DNA of 64,000 nucleotides from Rheinheimera sp. 4Y26 (GTDB lineage Bacteria; Pseudomonadota; Gammaproteobacteria; Enterobacterales; Alteromonadaceae), in contig NZ_JAOBWS010000007.1 in assembly GCF_025245835.1 (NCBI RefSeq), positions 62,001-126,000 on the forward strand. The letters are read 5' to 3'. Shown one piece after another: positions 29,795-38,820 of the stretch; the first letter of the stretch is position 1, and each line of letters opens with the position of its first letter. A model generated the notes under the pieces. The model searched no databases and was not told the origin of the DNA. It saw nothing but the letters and a program-made list of their open reading frames with translations. Position numbers and translations under genes: made by a program.

Positions 29795-30814
29795 TCACAA
29801 ATAATCGCGGATCAAGTGTTCAGCAATCTGAATACTGTTGGTGGCAGCACCTTTGCGGATGTTGTCAGCAACAATCCACAGGTTCAGGCCGTTTTCATAA
29901 GACAAGTCTTTGCGCACCCGGCCAACAAAAACATCGTCCTGGCCCTGAGCGTTGCCAACCTGAGTCGGGAAATCAGCATTGTCTTCCAGCAGCGTCACAC
30001 CTGGAGCATTGGCAAGCAAGGCTTTTACCTGCTCCACGCTGATTGGATGACGGGTTTCCAGGTGCACAGCTTCGGCATGGCCATAAAACACCGGCACCCG
30101 CACTGCTGTTGCATTCACTGCAATATGGTCATCACCCATGATTTTCTGGGTTTCCCAATGCATTTTCATTTCTTCTTTGGTGTAACCGTTGTCCAGGAAC
30201 ACATCAATCTGCGGAATGACATTAAAAGCGATCTGACGGCTGAATTTGCCTGTACTTTCAATAGGACGGCCGTTTAACAGCTGGGCTGTTTCCTGCGCCA
30301 GCGTTTCTACACCCTGCTGGCCTGCACCGCTCACCGACTGATAAGTGGCCACGTTAATGCGGGTGATACCCACAGCATCGTGAATAGGTTTTAACGCCAC
30401 CAGCATCTGAATTGTCGAGCAATTTGGGTTAGCGATGATGTTGCGGTTACGATAATCAGCAATAGCATGGGCATTTACTTCAGGCACCACCAGCGGAATA
30501 TCCGCTTCATAACGGAAGTGTGAGGTGTTGTCGATCACCACACAACCGGCGTCGGCTGCACGTGGGGCGTAAATGGCAGATACACTGCCACCGGCCGAAA
30601 ATAAACCAATTTGTGCTTCCGACCAGTCAAAAGTTTCAGCATCCAGCACTTCAATCTGTTTACCCTTAAAGGTGACAAAACCGCCAGCAGAACGACTACT
30701 CGCTAAAGGGATCAACCGTTTCACCGGAAAATCGCGTTGTTCAAGAATTTCAATCAGATGCTGACCGACTAAACCGGTTGCGCCTAATACTGCGACGTCG
30801 AATTGCTGCGCCAT
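29795..30814 (-). CDS. asd: Aspartate-semialdehyde dehydrogenase
   Basis: Asd reduces aspartyl phosphate to aspartate semialdehyde for Lys, Thr, Met and diaminopimelate synthesis. The 339-residue protein has the NADP loop LGATGLVGQHL, the catalytic Cys132 in NPNCSTIQ, and the VFYGHAEAVHLE segment. It stands where enterobacteria have usg (the inactive paralogue between pdxB and truA), but its catalytic cysteine is intact, so it should be active. It starts 15 bp after pdxB, in operon with it. Confidence 0.95.
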   Translation of the reverse strand: MAQQFDVAVLGATGLVGQHLIEILEQRDFPVKRLIPLASSRSAGGFVTFKGKQIEVLDAETFDWSEAQIGLFSAGGSVSAIYAPRAADAGCVVIDNTSHFRYEADIPLVVPEVNAHAIADYRNRNIIANPNCSTIQMLVALKPIHDAVGITRINVATYQSVSGAGQQGVETLAQETAQLLNGRPIESTGKFSRQIAFNVIPQIDVFLDNGYTKEEMKMHWETQKIMGDDHIAVNATAVRVPVFYGHAEAVHLETRHPISVEQVKALLANAPGVTLLEDNADFPTQVGNAQGQDDVFVGRVRKDLSYENGLNLWIVADNIRKGAATNSIQIAEHLIRDYL

Positions 30815-30829
30815 ATCGTCTTTCCTCTT

Positions 30830-31954
30830 TTACTGGCTGCTAAAACCTAACTGCGTTAAATATTCTGGTATTGCGCCCCCGGGGGCTGCTAACCGCAACG
30901 AACTGAATTCACGTCGCGGTGGATAATGTTTTCTGAGCCAGTCAAACCCGTTGCCATTCAGATGGTATCTGAATAAAGCGTCATCACGGCGGACATCATA
31001 TAACATACGGCACAGATTTTGGACATCTGAAAGTCTAAAATTTGCAGAAATTTGCAGCATTTCCATCACAGGCGGTGGGCAAAAATCATGCAGGCTATTC
31101 TGTGGCTGAATTTTTAACAACCGGCAAAGCGACAGATATAACATTTCCGTGCCGCGCGCTTTGCCTTCAATACTGTGACCTGCGATATGGGCTGTGGCGA
31201 TACGACAATAAGGCACCAGCGTTTTTAACACGTCAGGTTCATTGTCCCAGACATCCAGCACCAGCGGCCTTGCTGTGCCATTTTGCGCCTCAGCAAGCAG
31301 CGCCTGATTACAGGTTACTTCGCCACGCGAGGCGTTAATAATGGCCACCTCTGGCGCTAACTGCGTCAATGTCTGGCTGTTCAGCAGTTTTAAGGTGGCA
31401 TGCTCACCGCTTTTGACCAGCGGTACGTGAAAACTCAACGCATCGACCTGTTTGAGCAAGTCTACAAACGGAGTATGTGCAAAGTCCGGCTCAACAGACG
31501 CACGCAGCGGGTCGCATTGCAATACCTTTACCTGCAAAGCCTGTAACGCTTTGACCAGACGTGAGCCAATCTGCCCAACCCCCACCACACCTATAGTCCA
31601 TTGCTGCAGCGGTTTTTGTTGCTGTTCAGCCAATAAAAACAAACTGCTCAGCACATACTCCACCACTGACTGTGCATTGCAGCCAGGCGCGCTTCTAAAA
31701 CTGATGCCACGCTGCTGTAGATAAGACTGATCGATATGATCAACCCCGATAGTTGCAGTACCTACAAACCGCAACTTATTGTTTTGTGACAATAATCCGG
31801 CATTCACTTTGGTAACAGAACGCACCAGCAGCACATCAGCGTCAGCCACTTGCGCAGGCATCAGATTGCGGCCATCTACCAGCTGTACCTGCCCTAATTC
31901 GGCAAAAAACTGCTGCACATAAGGCATATTTTCATCAGCATAAATTTTTAACAT
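30830..31954 (-). CDS. pdxB: Erythronate-4-phosphate dehydrogenase PdxB
   Basis: PdxB oxidises 4-phosphoerythronate in the DXP-dependent pyridoxal phosphate pathway. The 374-residue D-2-hydroxyacid dehydrogenase has VGTATIGVDHID, the NAD loop VGVGQIGSRLV, FHVPLVKSGEH, the catalytic INASRGEV region and a histidine in ATAHIAGHSIEGK, plus the PdxB-specific C-terminal dimerisation domain. It lies between fabB and asd on the same strand. Confidence 0.96.
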   Translation of the reverse strand: MLKIYADENMPYVQQFFAELGQVQLVDGRNLMPAQVADADVLLVRSVTKVNAGLLSQNNKLRFVGTATIGVDHIDQSYLQQRGISFRSAPGCNAQSVVEYVLSSLFLLAEQQQKPLQQWTIGVVGVGQIGSRLVKALQALQVKVLQCDPLRASVEPDFAHTPFVDLLKQVDALSFHVPLVKSGEHATLKLLNSQTLTQLAPEVAIINASRGEVTCNQALLAEAQNGTARPLVLDVWDNEPDVLKTLVPYCRIATAHIAGHSIEGKARGTEMLYLSLCRLLKIQPQNSLHDFCPPPVMEMLQISANFRLSDVQNLCRMLYDVRRDDALFRYHLNGNGFDWLRKHYPPRREFSSLRLAAPGGAIPEYLTQLGFSSQ

Positions 31955-32036
31955 CAGCGATCCTGCCAGAGATTTTATAGGCGAGCTGTAATCATACGGA
32001 TAACAAGTCAGGCCGGCATTCTAAAACGCGGCCAAA

Positions 32037-32064
32037 AACAAAGCCACCTGTTGGTGGCTTTGTT
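32037..32064 (-). terminator. fabB terminator
   Basis: A perfect 12-bp stem (32037-32048 with 32053-32064), loop TGTT; on the minus strand a T tract follows. It separates fabB from pdxB. Confidence 0.85.
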
Positions 32065-32118
32065 GGCGTACTCAATAGATTGAACTGCAGATTAACAGCA
32101 TTAACCGCGGTACTGTTA

Positions 32119-33333
32119 TTAAGCGCGATATTTCTGCATCACTAAAGTGGCATTGGTGCCGCCAAAACCGAAGCTGTTGGACATCACCGTATTTAAATCG
32201 GCCGGACGGGCTTCTGTCACAATATTCAAACCTTTGGCCGCTTCATCCAGCTCACTGATATTAATCGACGGCGCAATAAAACCGTGCTCCATCATCAGCA
32301 GTGAATAAATGGCTTCATGTACACCGGCAGCGCCCAGAGCATGGCCTGTCATGGCTTTGGTGGCGCTGATTGCCGGAGATTTGCCGGCAAATACTTCCTG
32401 AATAGCGCCCAGCTCTTTGACATCGCCAACCGGGGTACTGGTACCGTGTGTGTTGACGTAATCGATAGGTGCATCCACACCTTGCATTGCCATTTGCATA
32501 CAACGCACAGCACCTTCACCACTTGGCGCCACCATGTCGTAACCATCAGAAGTTGCGCCATAACCCACCACTTCAGCGTAAATTTTGGCACCGCGGGCTA
32601 GAGCATGTTCCAGTTCTTCAATCACCAGAATACCGCCACCGCCACTGATCACAAAACCATCGCGATTCGCATCATAAGTACGTGAAGCAATCTCAGGGGT
32701 TTCATTATATTTGCTCGACAGCGCGCCCATAGCGTCAAATTCCATCGCTAAGGTCCAGTGCACCTCTTCACCACCACCGGCAAAAATAATGTCCTGTTTA
32801 CCCAGCTGAATAAGCTCTACCGCATGACCAATACAATGGGCACTGGTGGCGCAGGCTGAGCTGATGGAATAGTTCACGCCTTTAATTTTAAAAGGTGTGG
32901 CCAGACAGGCAGAACAGGTGCTCGACATGGTTTTTGGTACCACATAAGGGCCTACTCTTTTTACGCCTTTTTCACGCAGAATGTCAGCAGCTTCCACCTG
33001 AGTTTTGGACGAAGCGCCACCTGAACCTACCACTAAACCGGTGCGAGGATGGGACACCTGCTCTTCAGTTAAACCGGCATCTTCAATGGCTTGCTGCATA
33101 GAGATATAAGCAAAAGCGGCAGCGTCTGCCATAAAACGTAAGGCTTTGCGGTCAATCAGCTCGCTGGCGTCGAGTTTGATATTTCCCCAGACTTGCGAAC
33201 GCAGGCCCAGATCGGCAAATTCCTGTGAATAGGTGATCCCTGAGCGGCCGGCTTTTAATGACGCCAATACTTCCGCCTGATTGTTACCGATGCTGGAGAC
33301 TATGCCCAATCCGGTGATCACTGCTCTTTTCAT
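32119..33333 (-). CDS. fabB: 3-oxoacyl-ACP synthase I FabB
   Basis: FabB elongates acyl-ACP, including the cis-3-decenoyl intermediate needed for unsaturated fatty acids. The 404-residue protein has catalytic Cys161 (SSACATSAH), the histidines of [11 protein letters not shown] and [10 protein letters not shown], and the C-terminal [17 protein letters not shown]-type site precedes the ATG. It is divergent from mnmC; the spacer holds FabR-like and FadR-like sites, consistent with control of unsaturated fatty acid synthesis. Confidence 0.97.
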   Translation of the reverse strand: MKRAVITGLGIVSSIGNNQAEVLASLKAGRSGITYSQEFADLGLRSQVWGNIKLDASELIDRKALRFMADAAAFAYISMQQAIEDAGLTEEQVSHPRTGLVVGSGGASSKTQVEAADILREKGVKRVGPYVVPKTMSSTCSACLATPFKIKGVNYSISSACATSAHCIGHAVELIQLGKQDIIFAGGGEEVHWTLAMEFDAMGALSSKYNETPEIASRTYDANRDGFVISGGGGILVIEELEHALARGAKIYAEVVGYGATSDGYDMVAPSGEGAVRCMQMAMQGVDAPIDYVNTHGTSTPVGDVKELGAIQEVFAGKSPAISATKAMTGHALGAAGVHEAIYSLLMMEHGFIAPSINISELDEAAKGLNIVTEARPADLNTVMSNSFGFGGTNATLVMQKYRA

Positions 33334-33392
33334 TCTGACTCCTGAAGCTGGTCTGAGACCGAAAAACGTTGGATAAAAAATTAACGAAAAAC

Positions 33393-33422
33393 ATTGTACG
33401 GACTTTTAATGCCAAACTGGTC
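33393..33422 (-). promoter_or_regulatory. Probable fabB promoter with FadR-like half site
   Basis: On the minus strand TACAAT (33393-33398) is a good -10 element. The -35 region is poor but coincides with GACCAGTT (33415-33422), a perfect FadR half site; the other half is degenerate. This places FadR where it activates fabA/fabB in E. coli, near -40. Confidence 0.5.
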
Positions 33423-33429
33423 CAATTTC

Positions 33430-33447
33430 AGCGCACAGTTGTACACT
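33430..33447. promoter_or_regulatory. FabR-like operator palindrome
   Basis: AGCGCACAGTTGTACACT is an almost perfect palindrome of the form AGYGYACAnnTGTRCRCT, close to the E. coli FabR sites of fabA and fabB. It lies 97-114 bp upstream of fabB, next to the FadR-like half site. Confidence 0.65.
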
Positions 33448-33504
33448 ATTATCCAAACAAATGACAATCAGGTTAAACTGTGGCGTTTTTTTTGAGAGCC
33501 CGTT

Positions 33505-35451
33505 ATGCAACCTATTCAAAGCGCCATAATTCACTACAACGAACAGGGAACCCCGGTTTCTGATTTATTTGATGATGTGTATTTTTCCAATGAAAGCGGG
33601 CTGGAAGAAACCCAATACGTGTTTTTGCAGCAAAACGGTTTGCCACAGCGCTTTTTAAATCATAAGCATCGTTATTTTCATATTATCGAAACCGGTTTTG
33701 GCACCGGGCTCAACTTCCTGCTGGCCTGGCAAAATTTCCGTGTGGCACAAAAAGAAGCGCCATCCGTTTGTTGTGAACGTTTGTATTTCAGCACCTTTGA
33801 AAAATACCCACTGAAAAAAGACGATCTGGCCAAAGCGCTCGAGAGCTGGCCGCTGCTGGCTGAACTTGCCACTTTGTTGCTGACGCAATATCCGGAGCCG
33901 GTGGCCGGTTGTCATCGTCTGCAATTTGACGAAGGCCGGGTTACCCTCGATTTATGGCTTGGCGATGTACATGATTCTATGCCACAACTGAGCGTGCAGA
34001 ACAGCGCCGATGCCTGGTTTTTGGATGGGTTTGCGCCCAGTAAAAACCCGCAGATGTGGCAACCTGAATTGTTCCGCCAAATGGCACGCTTAAGCCAACG
34101 CGGCACAACTGTAGCCACTTTTACCAGCGCTGGTCTGGTGCGCCGTGGTTTGGCAGAGGTGGGCTTTGCCATGAAAAAAGTCAAAGGTTATGGCCGCAAA
34201 CGCGAAATGTGTATTGGCATTTTTCAGCCTGATATTCCATCCCAACCTCATCTGCCAGAACATCCTGAGCAAGCAGCTGAACCGCCAGCTGCTACTCAAA
34301 CCACAGCACCACCAGAGACGACCACTATTGTTGGTGGCGGTCTGGCGGCCATCAGCCTGGCACTGACACTGCACCAGCGCGGCCGTCAGGTCAGATTGTT
34401 GTGTATGGATGATGCTGTGGCGCAGCAAGCCTCCCATAACAGACAAGGTGCTTTGTATCCGCAGCTGCAGGCGAGCTGGAGTCCGGTGTCTATGCTGCAC
34501 GCACTGGCCTTTGGTTTTGCCGGTCGCTTTTACCAGAATCTAAAACAGCAGTTTGATTTTCCAGCGGACTTTTGTGGAGTACTCACACTCGGCTGCAATG
34601 AGACACTGGCTTTACGCCAGCAAAAAATGACTGCAGAGCCGGCTTATCAGGGCTGTTTATTTCAAAAGCTTGATGCTGAACAAGCGTCCGCTGTTGCTGG
34701 TTTATCCCTGCCCTTTGCTGGTTTGTATTATCCGGCCGGTGGCTGGATAGCGCCTCAGGCCTTTTGTCAGGCAGCACTGCAGCATTTACAGCAACAAAGC
34801 GGTTTTGAAGTTATTTTCGGCTGCAAGGTCAATCAGTTGCAATGGCTGGCTGACAGTGCAACCTGGCAATTAGAAACAGAAAATATACATAGTCATCAAC
34901 CACAACTTTTGTTTACCAAAAACCTGGTGCTGGCTTGTGGCAGCCAACTCCATAGTTTTGCCCAGACCAATTTTTTGCCGTTAAACCTGGTGCGTGGCCA
35001 GGTCAGTCATGTGAAATCACAGACTATGGCACCTTTAAAAACAGTGATTTGCCATCAGGGTTATCTGACGCCTGCGCTCGATGGTCTGCATTGTGTCGGC
35101 GCTACTTTTGACCGCAGCAGGCAACAAGCACTGCTGCTGGAGAGCGACAACCAGGCCAACCTGGCTTTGGTGCAGCAGGTTTTACAACAACCGGCCTGGT
35201 TTCACGATGCCAAAGTGGACTCCGCCAAAGCAGGGCTTCGTACTACAGTGCCGGATCATCTGCCGGTTGCTGGATTTATTGTGCCAGGCCTTCACCTCTT
35301 TGGCGGTTTGGGCGCCCGTGGTTTGCTATTTGCCCCTTTGCTTGCTCAGCACCTGGCTGCGGATTTGTGTGGGGAACCCTCACCCCTTTCGGAAAAGCTC
35401 AGTGCACTTATCCATCCGGCGCGGTTTTTAGCCAAACAAAAGGCGTCCTGA
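33505..35451 (+). CDS. mnmC: Bifunctional tRNA mnm5s2U34 methyltransferase/oxidoreductase MnmC
   Basis: MnmC completes mnm5s2U34 of tRNAs: its oxidoreductase part removes the carboxymethyl group of cmnm5s2U and its methyltransferase part methylates nm5s2U. The 648-residue fusion has an N-terminal MnmD domain (about 1-245; FGTGLNFLLAW, WFLDGFAPSKNPQMW) and a C-terminal FAD domain beginning with IVGGGLAAISLAL near residue 275 and ending with GGLGARGLLFAPL. Both halves look intact. It is divergent from fabB. Confidence 0.97.
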   Translation: MQPIQSAIIHYNEQGTPVSDLFDDVYFSNESGLEETQYVFLQQNGLPQRFLNHKHRYFHIIETGFGTGLNFLLAWQNFRVAQKEAPSVCCERLYFSTFEKYPLKKDDLAKALESWPLLAELATLLLTQYPEPVAGCHRLQFDEGRVTLDLWLGDVHDSMPQLSVQNSADAWFLDGFAPSKNPQMWQPELFRQMARLSQRGTTVATFTSAGLVRRGLAEVGFAMKKVKGYGRKREMCIGIFQPDIPSQPHLPEHPEQAAEPPAATQTTAPPETTTIVGGGLAAISLALTLHQRGRQVRLLCMDDAVAQQASHNRQGALYPQLQASWSPVSMLHALAFGFAGRFYQNLKQQFDFPADFCGVLTLGCNETLALRQQKMTAEPAYQGCLFQKLDAEQASAVAGLSLPFAGLYYPAGGWIAPQAFCQAALQHLQQQSGFEVIFGCKVNQLQWLADSATWQLETENIHSHQPQLLFTKNLVLACGSQLHSFAQTNFLPLNLVRGQVSHVKSQTMAPLKTVICHQGYLTPALDGLHCVGATFDRSRQQALLLESDNQANLALVQQVLQQPAWFHDAKVDSAKAGLRTTVPDHLPVAGFIVPGLHLFGGLGARGLLFAPLLAQHLAADLCGEPSPLSEKLSALIHPARFLAKQKAS

Positions 35452-35462
35452 TAAGACGCCTT
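35440..35462 (+). terminator. Possible mnmC terminator
   Basis: An 8-bp GC-rich stem (35440-35447 with 35455-35462) overlaps the mnmC stop codon and is followed by TGTTGATTT. Confidence 0.55.
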
Positions 35463-35549
35463 GTTGATTTGGATTACAGTTCAATCTGTTTGCTGGCTTG
35501 GCCGCACCTTTAGTCTGCGTAAAGCTGCGAGTTACTTTAAGCTGAAGAC

Positions 35550-36449
35550 TCAGAGCCGGGCGAGCTGGATCACCGCCCTGCGGTTAACACCGCGTCCTCT
35601 TGGCGTATCGTTTGGTGCCACATGACGTTTTTCGCCAAAACCTTCTGTATCAATTTTGCTTTCCTCAATACCGGCCTCTACAAAAAAGGCTTTTAAGGTC
35701 GCCGCTCTTTTACGTGACAATTCTTCGTTGATCCAGCGCCCGCCATAACTATCGGTGTAGGTATCAATCCGCACTGAGACGATGCTCTTATCATGCTGCA
35801 GATATTCGGCAATTTGTTTTAGCCTTGCTGCTGACTCCCGTGTCAGCTCGTCGCTGTTGGACTGATAGTTCAGCACTGTCATGGCAATATCGTCAAAGGT
35901 ATAACGTAATAAACCCGCCATACATTGATTAAACTTCTGATAAGGGCCGGCAAACTGCACCGGATTGACCGAAGCTGCAATTTGGTCAAAGGGGCTGTGC
36001 CAGTCGGAAAAATAAAAGGTTGGGCTAAAGCCCTGCTCCAGCTCGGTCAACAAAGTCCAGGCTTCTTTTTTAGCTAAATCACCATCAAATTGTTTTAACA
36101 GTTCAAAATCGGTAATGGCTTTGGCTTGCTCACCGGCACGCCAGGCTGGTGGCACCGACAATACTTTGGCAAGCCCATAATCATCCGGCATCCGCGTCAT
36201 TTTCAGTGCAAATTGTAAATTCAGCTCTTTGCCGGAATGACTGACAAAACTCACCTCGCCAAAATTAGGAATGGTGTGACTGAGTTCACATTGCAGTGCG
36301 GTGGCGGTTTTTACGGACCAGTTTGCCTGTTCAATAGTGGCAACATATTGCCGCACATTTTGCCGCTCAGCCGGCAATGGCGATTGTTCACTGTTGGCCA
36401 GAAGCTGCAGGGAACACAGGCTCAGACACAGATAACCAACAAATTTCAT
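35550..36449 (-). CDS. motY: Sodium-type flagellar motor protein MotY
   Basis: A 299-residue exported protein that matches MotY of the Vibrio/Shewanella type, a component of the T ring that supports PomAB/MotAB stators. It has a signal peptide (MKFVGYLCLSLCSLQLLANS), a MotY N-terminal domain, and a C-terminal OmpA-like peptidoglycan-binding domain with SVRIDTYTDSYGG, LSRKRAATLKAFF and GRGVNRRAVIQL. GGAGG just ahead fixes ATG 36449 over the frame opening at 36527. It is divergent from rnt, as in Vibrio, which supports the name. Confidence 0.88.
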   Translation of the reverse strand: MKFVGYLCLSLCSLQLLANSEQSPLPAERQNVRQYVATIEQANWSVKTATALQCELSHTIPNFGEVSFVSHSGKELNLQFALKMTRMPDDYGLAKVLSVPPAWRAGEQAKAITDFELLKQFDGDLAKKEAWTLLTELEQGFSPTFYFSDWHSPFDQIAASVNPVQFAGPYQKFNQCMAGLLRYTFDDIAMTVLNYQSNSDELTRESAARLKQIAEYLQHDKSIVSVRIDTYTDSYGGRWINEELSRKRAATLKAFFVEAGIEESKIDTEGFGEKRHVAPNDTPRGRGVNRRAVIQLARL

Positions 36450-36600
36450 TACACCTCCAGCCTTCACACGCTGTTCTCCAGTTGGGGCATTGCCAGCATT
36501 TGCTGGCTGATAAGATTTTTCCTGCAAAGGCTGTGCCGCAACAAGACGACCGGCTTTTTTTTTGGCATACTGCGTGCCCCATTGTCAGGCTGGTTTGGAT

Positions 36601-37287
36601 ATGACACAAACAACATTATTTTCGCAACGATTCCGTGGTTATTATCCTGTAGTTATCGACGTAGAAACCGCAGGCTTTAATGCCCAAACCGATGCGTTAC
36701 TGGAAATTGCCGCCACACTGCTGACCATGGATGATAATGGCAACCTGTGCATTGACCGCACTTTGCATTTTCATGTAGAGCCTTTTGAGGGTGCAGTGCT
36801 CAATCCAAGCTCGCTGGCTTTTAATGGCATCGACCCCTACAACCCATTGCGTGGTGCTGTGTCTGAACGCGAAGCGCTCACTGAAATTTTTAAAGCTGTA
36901 CGCAAAGCGCAAAAAGACGCAGGTTGCCAAAGATCGGTGATGGTCGCTCATAACTCAGCTTTTGATCAGGGTTTTTTAAATGCCGCTGTTGAACGTAATC
37001 ATATCAAACGTTCACCCTTCCATGCTTTTGTGTCTTTTGATACTACAACCTTAGCAGCACTGGCGTTAGGACAGACAGTGCTGGCCAAAGCCTGTAAGGC
37101 GGCAGGCATTGCCTTTGATAACAAAGAAGCGCACAGCGCCTTGTACGACACTGAGCGCACTGCAGAACTCTTTTGTTACATCGTTAATCGCTGGCATGCT
37201 CTTGGTGGCTGGCCTCCGCCATTATTTGCCGACGACAACAATGATGAAGATTGTGCTGAAAAAGACTCAGAAACTGACGCTGGCTGA
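36601..37287 (+). CDS. rnt: Ribonuclease T
   Basis: RNase T is a DEDD 3'-5' exonuclease that matures tRNA and other stable RNA 3' ends. The 228-residue product has Asp20 and Glu22 in VIDVETAGF, the [10 protein letters not shown] region, [13 protein letters not shown], and [15 protein letters not shown] with the last catalytic residues. ATG 36601 is chosen because it aligns with the family; the frame continues upstream to 36562. A bidirectional terminator follows. Confidence 0.96.
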   Translation: MTQTTLFSQRFRGYYPVVIDVETAGFNAQTDALLEIAATLLTMDDNGNLCIDRTLHFHVEPFEGAVLNPSSLAFNGIDPYNPLRGAVSEREALTEIFKAVRKAQKDAGCQRSVMVAHNSAFDQGFLNAAVERNHIKRSPFHAFVSFDTTTLAALALGQTVLAKACKAAGIAFDNKEAHSALYDTERTAELFCYIVNRWHALGGWPPPLFADDNNDEDCAEKDSETDAG

Positions 37288-37347
37288 GACAGGCGTGTTA
37301 TTCAGATTTTAAGCCTGCAGCAAATCCAGGCTCAGACCAAACCGCAT

Positions 37348-37375
37348 AAAAAAAGCAGCTGACGCTGCTTTTTTT
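37348..37375. terminator. Bidirectional rnt/grxD terminator
   Basis: A perfect 12-bp stem (37348-37359 with 37364-37375), loop TGAC, seven A and seven T at the ends. Confidence 0.93.
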
Positions 37376-37418
37376 CGATAACCGCAATGATGATTGCGGC
37401 AACAGTACTCAGTGCTGC

Positions 37419-37757
37419 TTATTCTGCATCCGGCTTTTTGTATTTAGCCGCAGTTTCTTTAATTAACGGCTGTAATTCACCACGCTGAAACATTTCCAGC
37501 ATAATGTCACAACCACCAATCAGCTCACCTTCCACCCACAGTTGCGGGAAAGTTGGCCAGTTGGCAAATTTTGGTAATTCAGCGCGGATATCCGGGTTTT
37601 GCAGAATATCGACGTACGCAAATTGTTCACCACAAGCGATCAGCGCCTGAGACGCCTGAGCGGAAAAACCACAGCTCGGGAATTTTGGCGACCCTTTCAT
37701 AAACAGAATAATTGGGTTGTCTGCCAGTTGTTGTTTAATTTTGTCGATAGTTTCCAT
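37419..37757 (-). CDS. grxD: Monothiol glutaredoxin GrxD
   Basis: A 112-residue CGFS-type monothiol glutaredoxin that binds and transfers [2Fe-2S] clusters with glutathione and BolA. The motif KGSPKFPSCGFS carries Cys29, and WPTFPQLWVEGELIGGCDI forms the glutathione site. ATG 37757 has AGAGG upstream and gives the usual length; the frame is open to 37781. It converges on rnt and is divergent from sodB, which also concerns iron. Confidence 0.97.
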   Translation of the reverse strand: METIDKIKQQLADNPIILFMKGSPKFPSCGFSAQASQALIACGEQFAYVDILQNPDIRAELPKFANWPTFPQLWVEGELIGGCDIMLEMFQRGELQPLIKETAAKYKKPDAE

Positions 37758-37982
37758 AAAAACCTCTGCCCTGGGGCACATAAAAAGTTAGCGCATTTTA
37801 CCAGATGAATTGTGGCCGGCCACTTGAGTTTTCAAGTTTTGCCCCAAAAATTAATGTCCGCAGAAAGAGTGCATTAACAGGCGAAGAAACCGGCAAAACC
37901 TCAGGTAAAACTTGAGTATTTTAGTCAGGTTTTGTAGTCTACGCGATGCAGAAACCATAAACAATGTCAGTGGAGAATTAGA

Positions 37983-38567
37983 ATGGCCTTTGAATTACCA
38001 GCATTACCATACGCAAAAGATGCATTATTACCTCATATCTCCCCAGAAACTCTGGACTACCACCACGGCAAACACCACAACGCTTATGTAGTGAAGCTGA
38101 ACTCTCTGATTGAAGGCACTGCATTTGCTGGTAAATCACTGGAAGATATCATCAAAACTTCAGAAGGCCCGGTATTTAACAACGCCGCGCAGATCTGGAA
38201 CCACACTTTTTACTGGCACTGCCTGGCTCCAAATGCCGGTGGCGAACCAACAGGTGCTTTAGCTGATGCCATCAACGCCAAATGGGGTTCATTTGCTGCT
38301 TTCCAAACTGCTTTTAACGATAAAGCAGTGAACAACTTTGGTTCAAGCTGGACCTGGTTAGTGAAAAAAGCAGACGGCACTCTGGATATCGTCAACACCA
38401 GCAACGCCGGTACACCATTAACAGACGCCAGCCTGACGCCTGTTCTGACTGTAGATTTATGGGAACATGCATATTACATCGATTTCCGTAACGCCCGTCC
38501 TACGTACCTGAACGCCTTCTGGGCGCTGGTGAACTGGAAATTTGCCGCCGAAAACTTCGCCAAGTAA
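37983..38567 (+). CDS. sodB: Iron superoxide dismutase SodB
   Basis: SodB dismutates superoxide in the cytoplasm. The 194-residue protein has metal ligands His27 (YHHGKHH), His74 (IWNHTFYWHC), Asp158 and His162 (DLWEHAYYID). The sequence FNNAAQIWNHTFYW and absence of manganese-type signatures favour iron. A GGAG site precedes the ATG at 37983. A terminator follows, so it is monocistronic. Confidence 0.97.
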   Translation: MAFELPALPYAKDALLPHISPETLDYHHGKHHNAYVVKLNSLIEGTAFAGKSLEDIIKTSEGPVFNNAAQIWNHTFYWHCLAPNAGGEPTGALADAINAKWGSFAAFQTAFNDKAVNNFGSSWTWLVKKADGTLDIVNTSNAGTPLTDASLTPVLTVDLWEHAYYIDFRNARPTYLNAFWALVNWKFAAENFAK

Positions 38568-38606
38568 TACTTTTACTCTGGCGTAACTTCTGGTTGCCAA
38601 TCACAG

Positions 38607-38633
38607 AAAACCCGGTTTAAACCGGGTTTTTTT
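38607..38633 (+). terminator. sodB terminator
   Basis: A 10-bp perfect stem (38607-38616 with 38621-38630), loop TTAA, followed by a run of T to 38633. Confidence 0.92.
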
Positions 38634-38820
38634 ATTGTCTTCACCTCTGCTTTTCTTCGGCTACGCTTGTTGCCAATCAGACCAAACTGAAATAACGCTT
38701 TATCGAAAATTGCATAAAATTCTGTGAATTAGCCAAGCAAAGCGTAGTTTTACTGTCTAACCTTGAATTACAGCATCAGTTTCAGTCTCAAGTTTCTTTG
38801 ACAAGGTTGCGGAGGTGCAT

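Noticed and set aside
33346-33361. GGTCTGAGACC palindrome near fabB considered as FadR site
   Set aside because: The spacing between half sites differs from FadR; the site at 33415 fits better.
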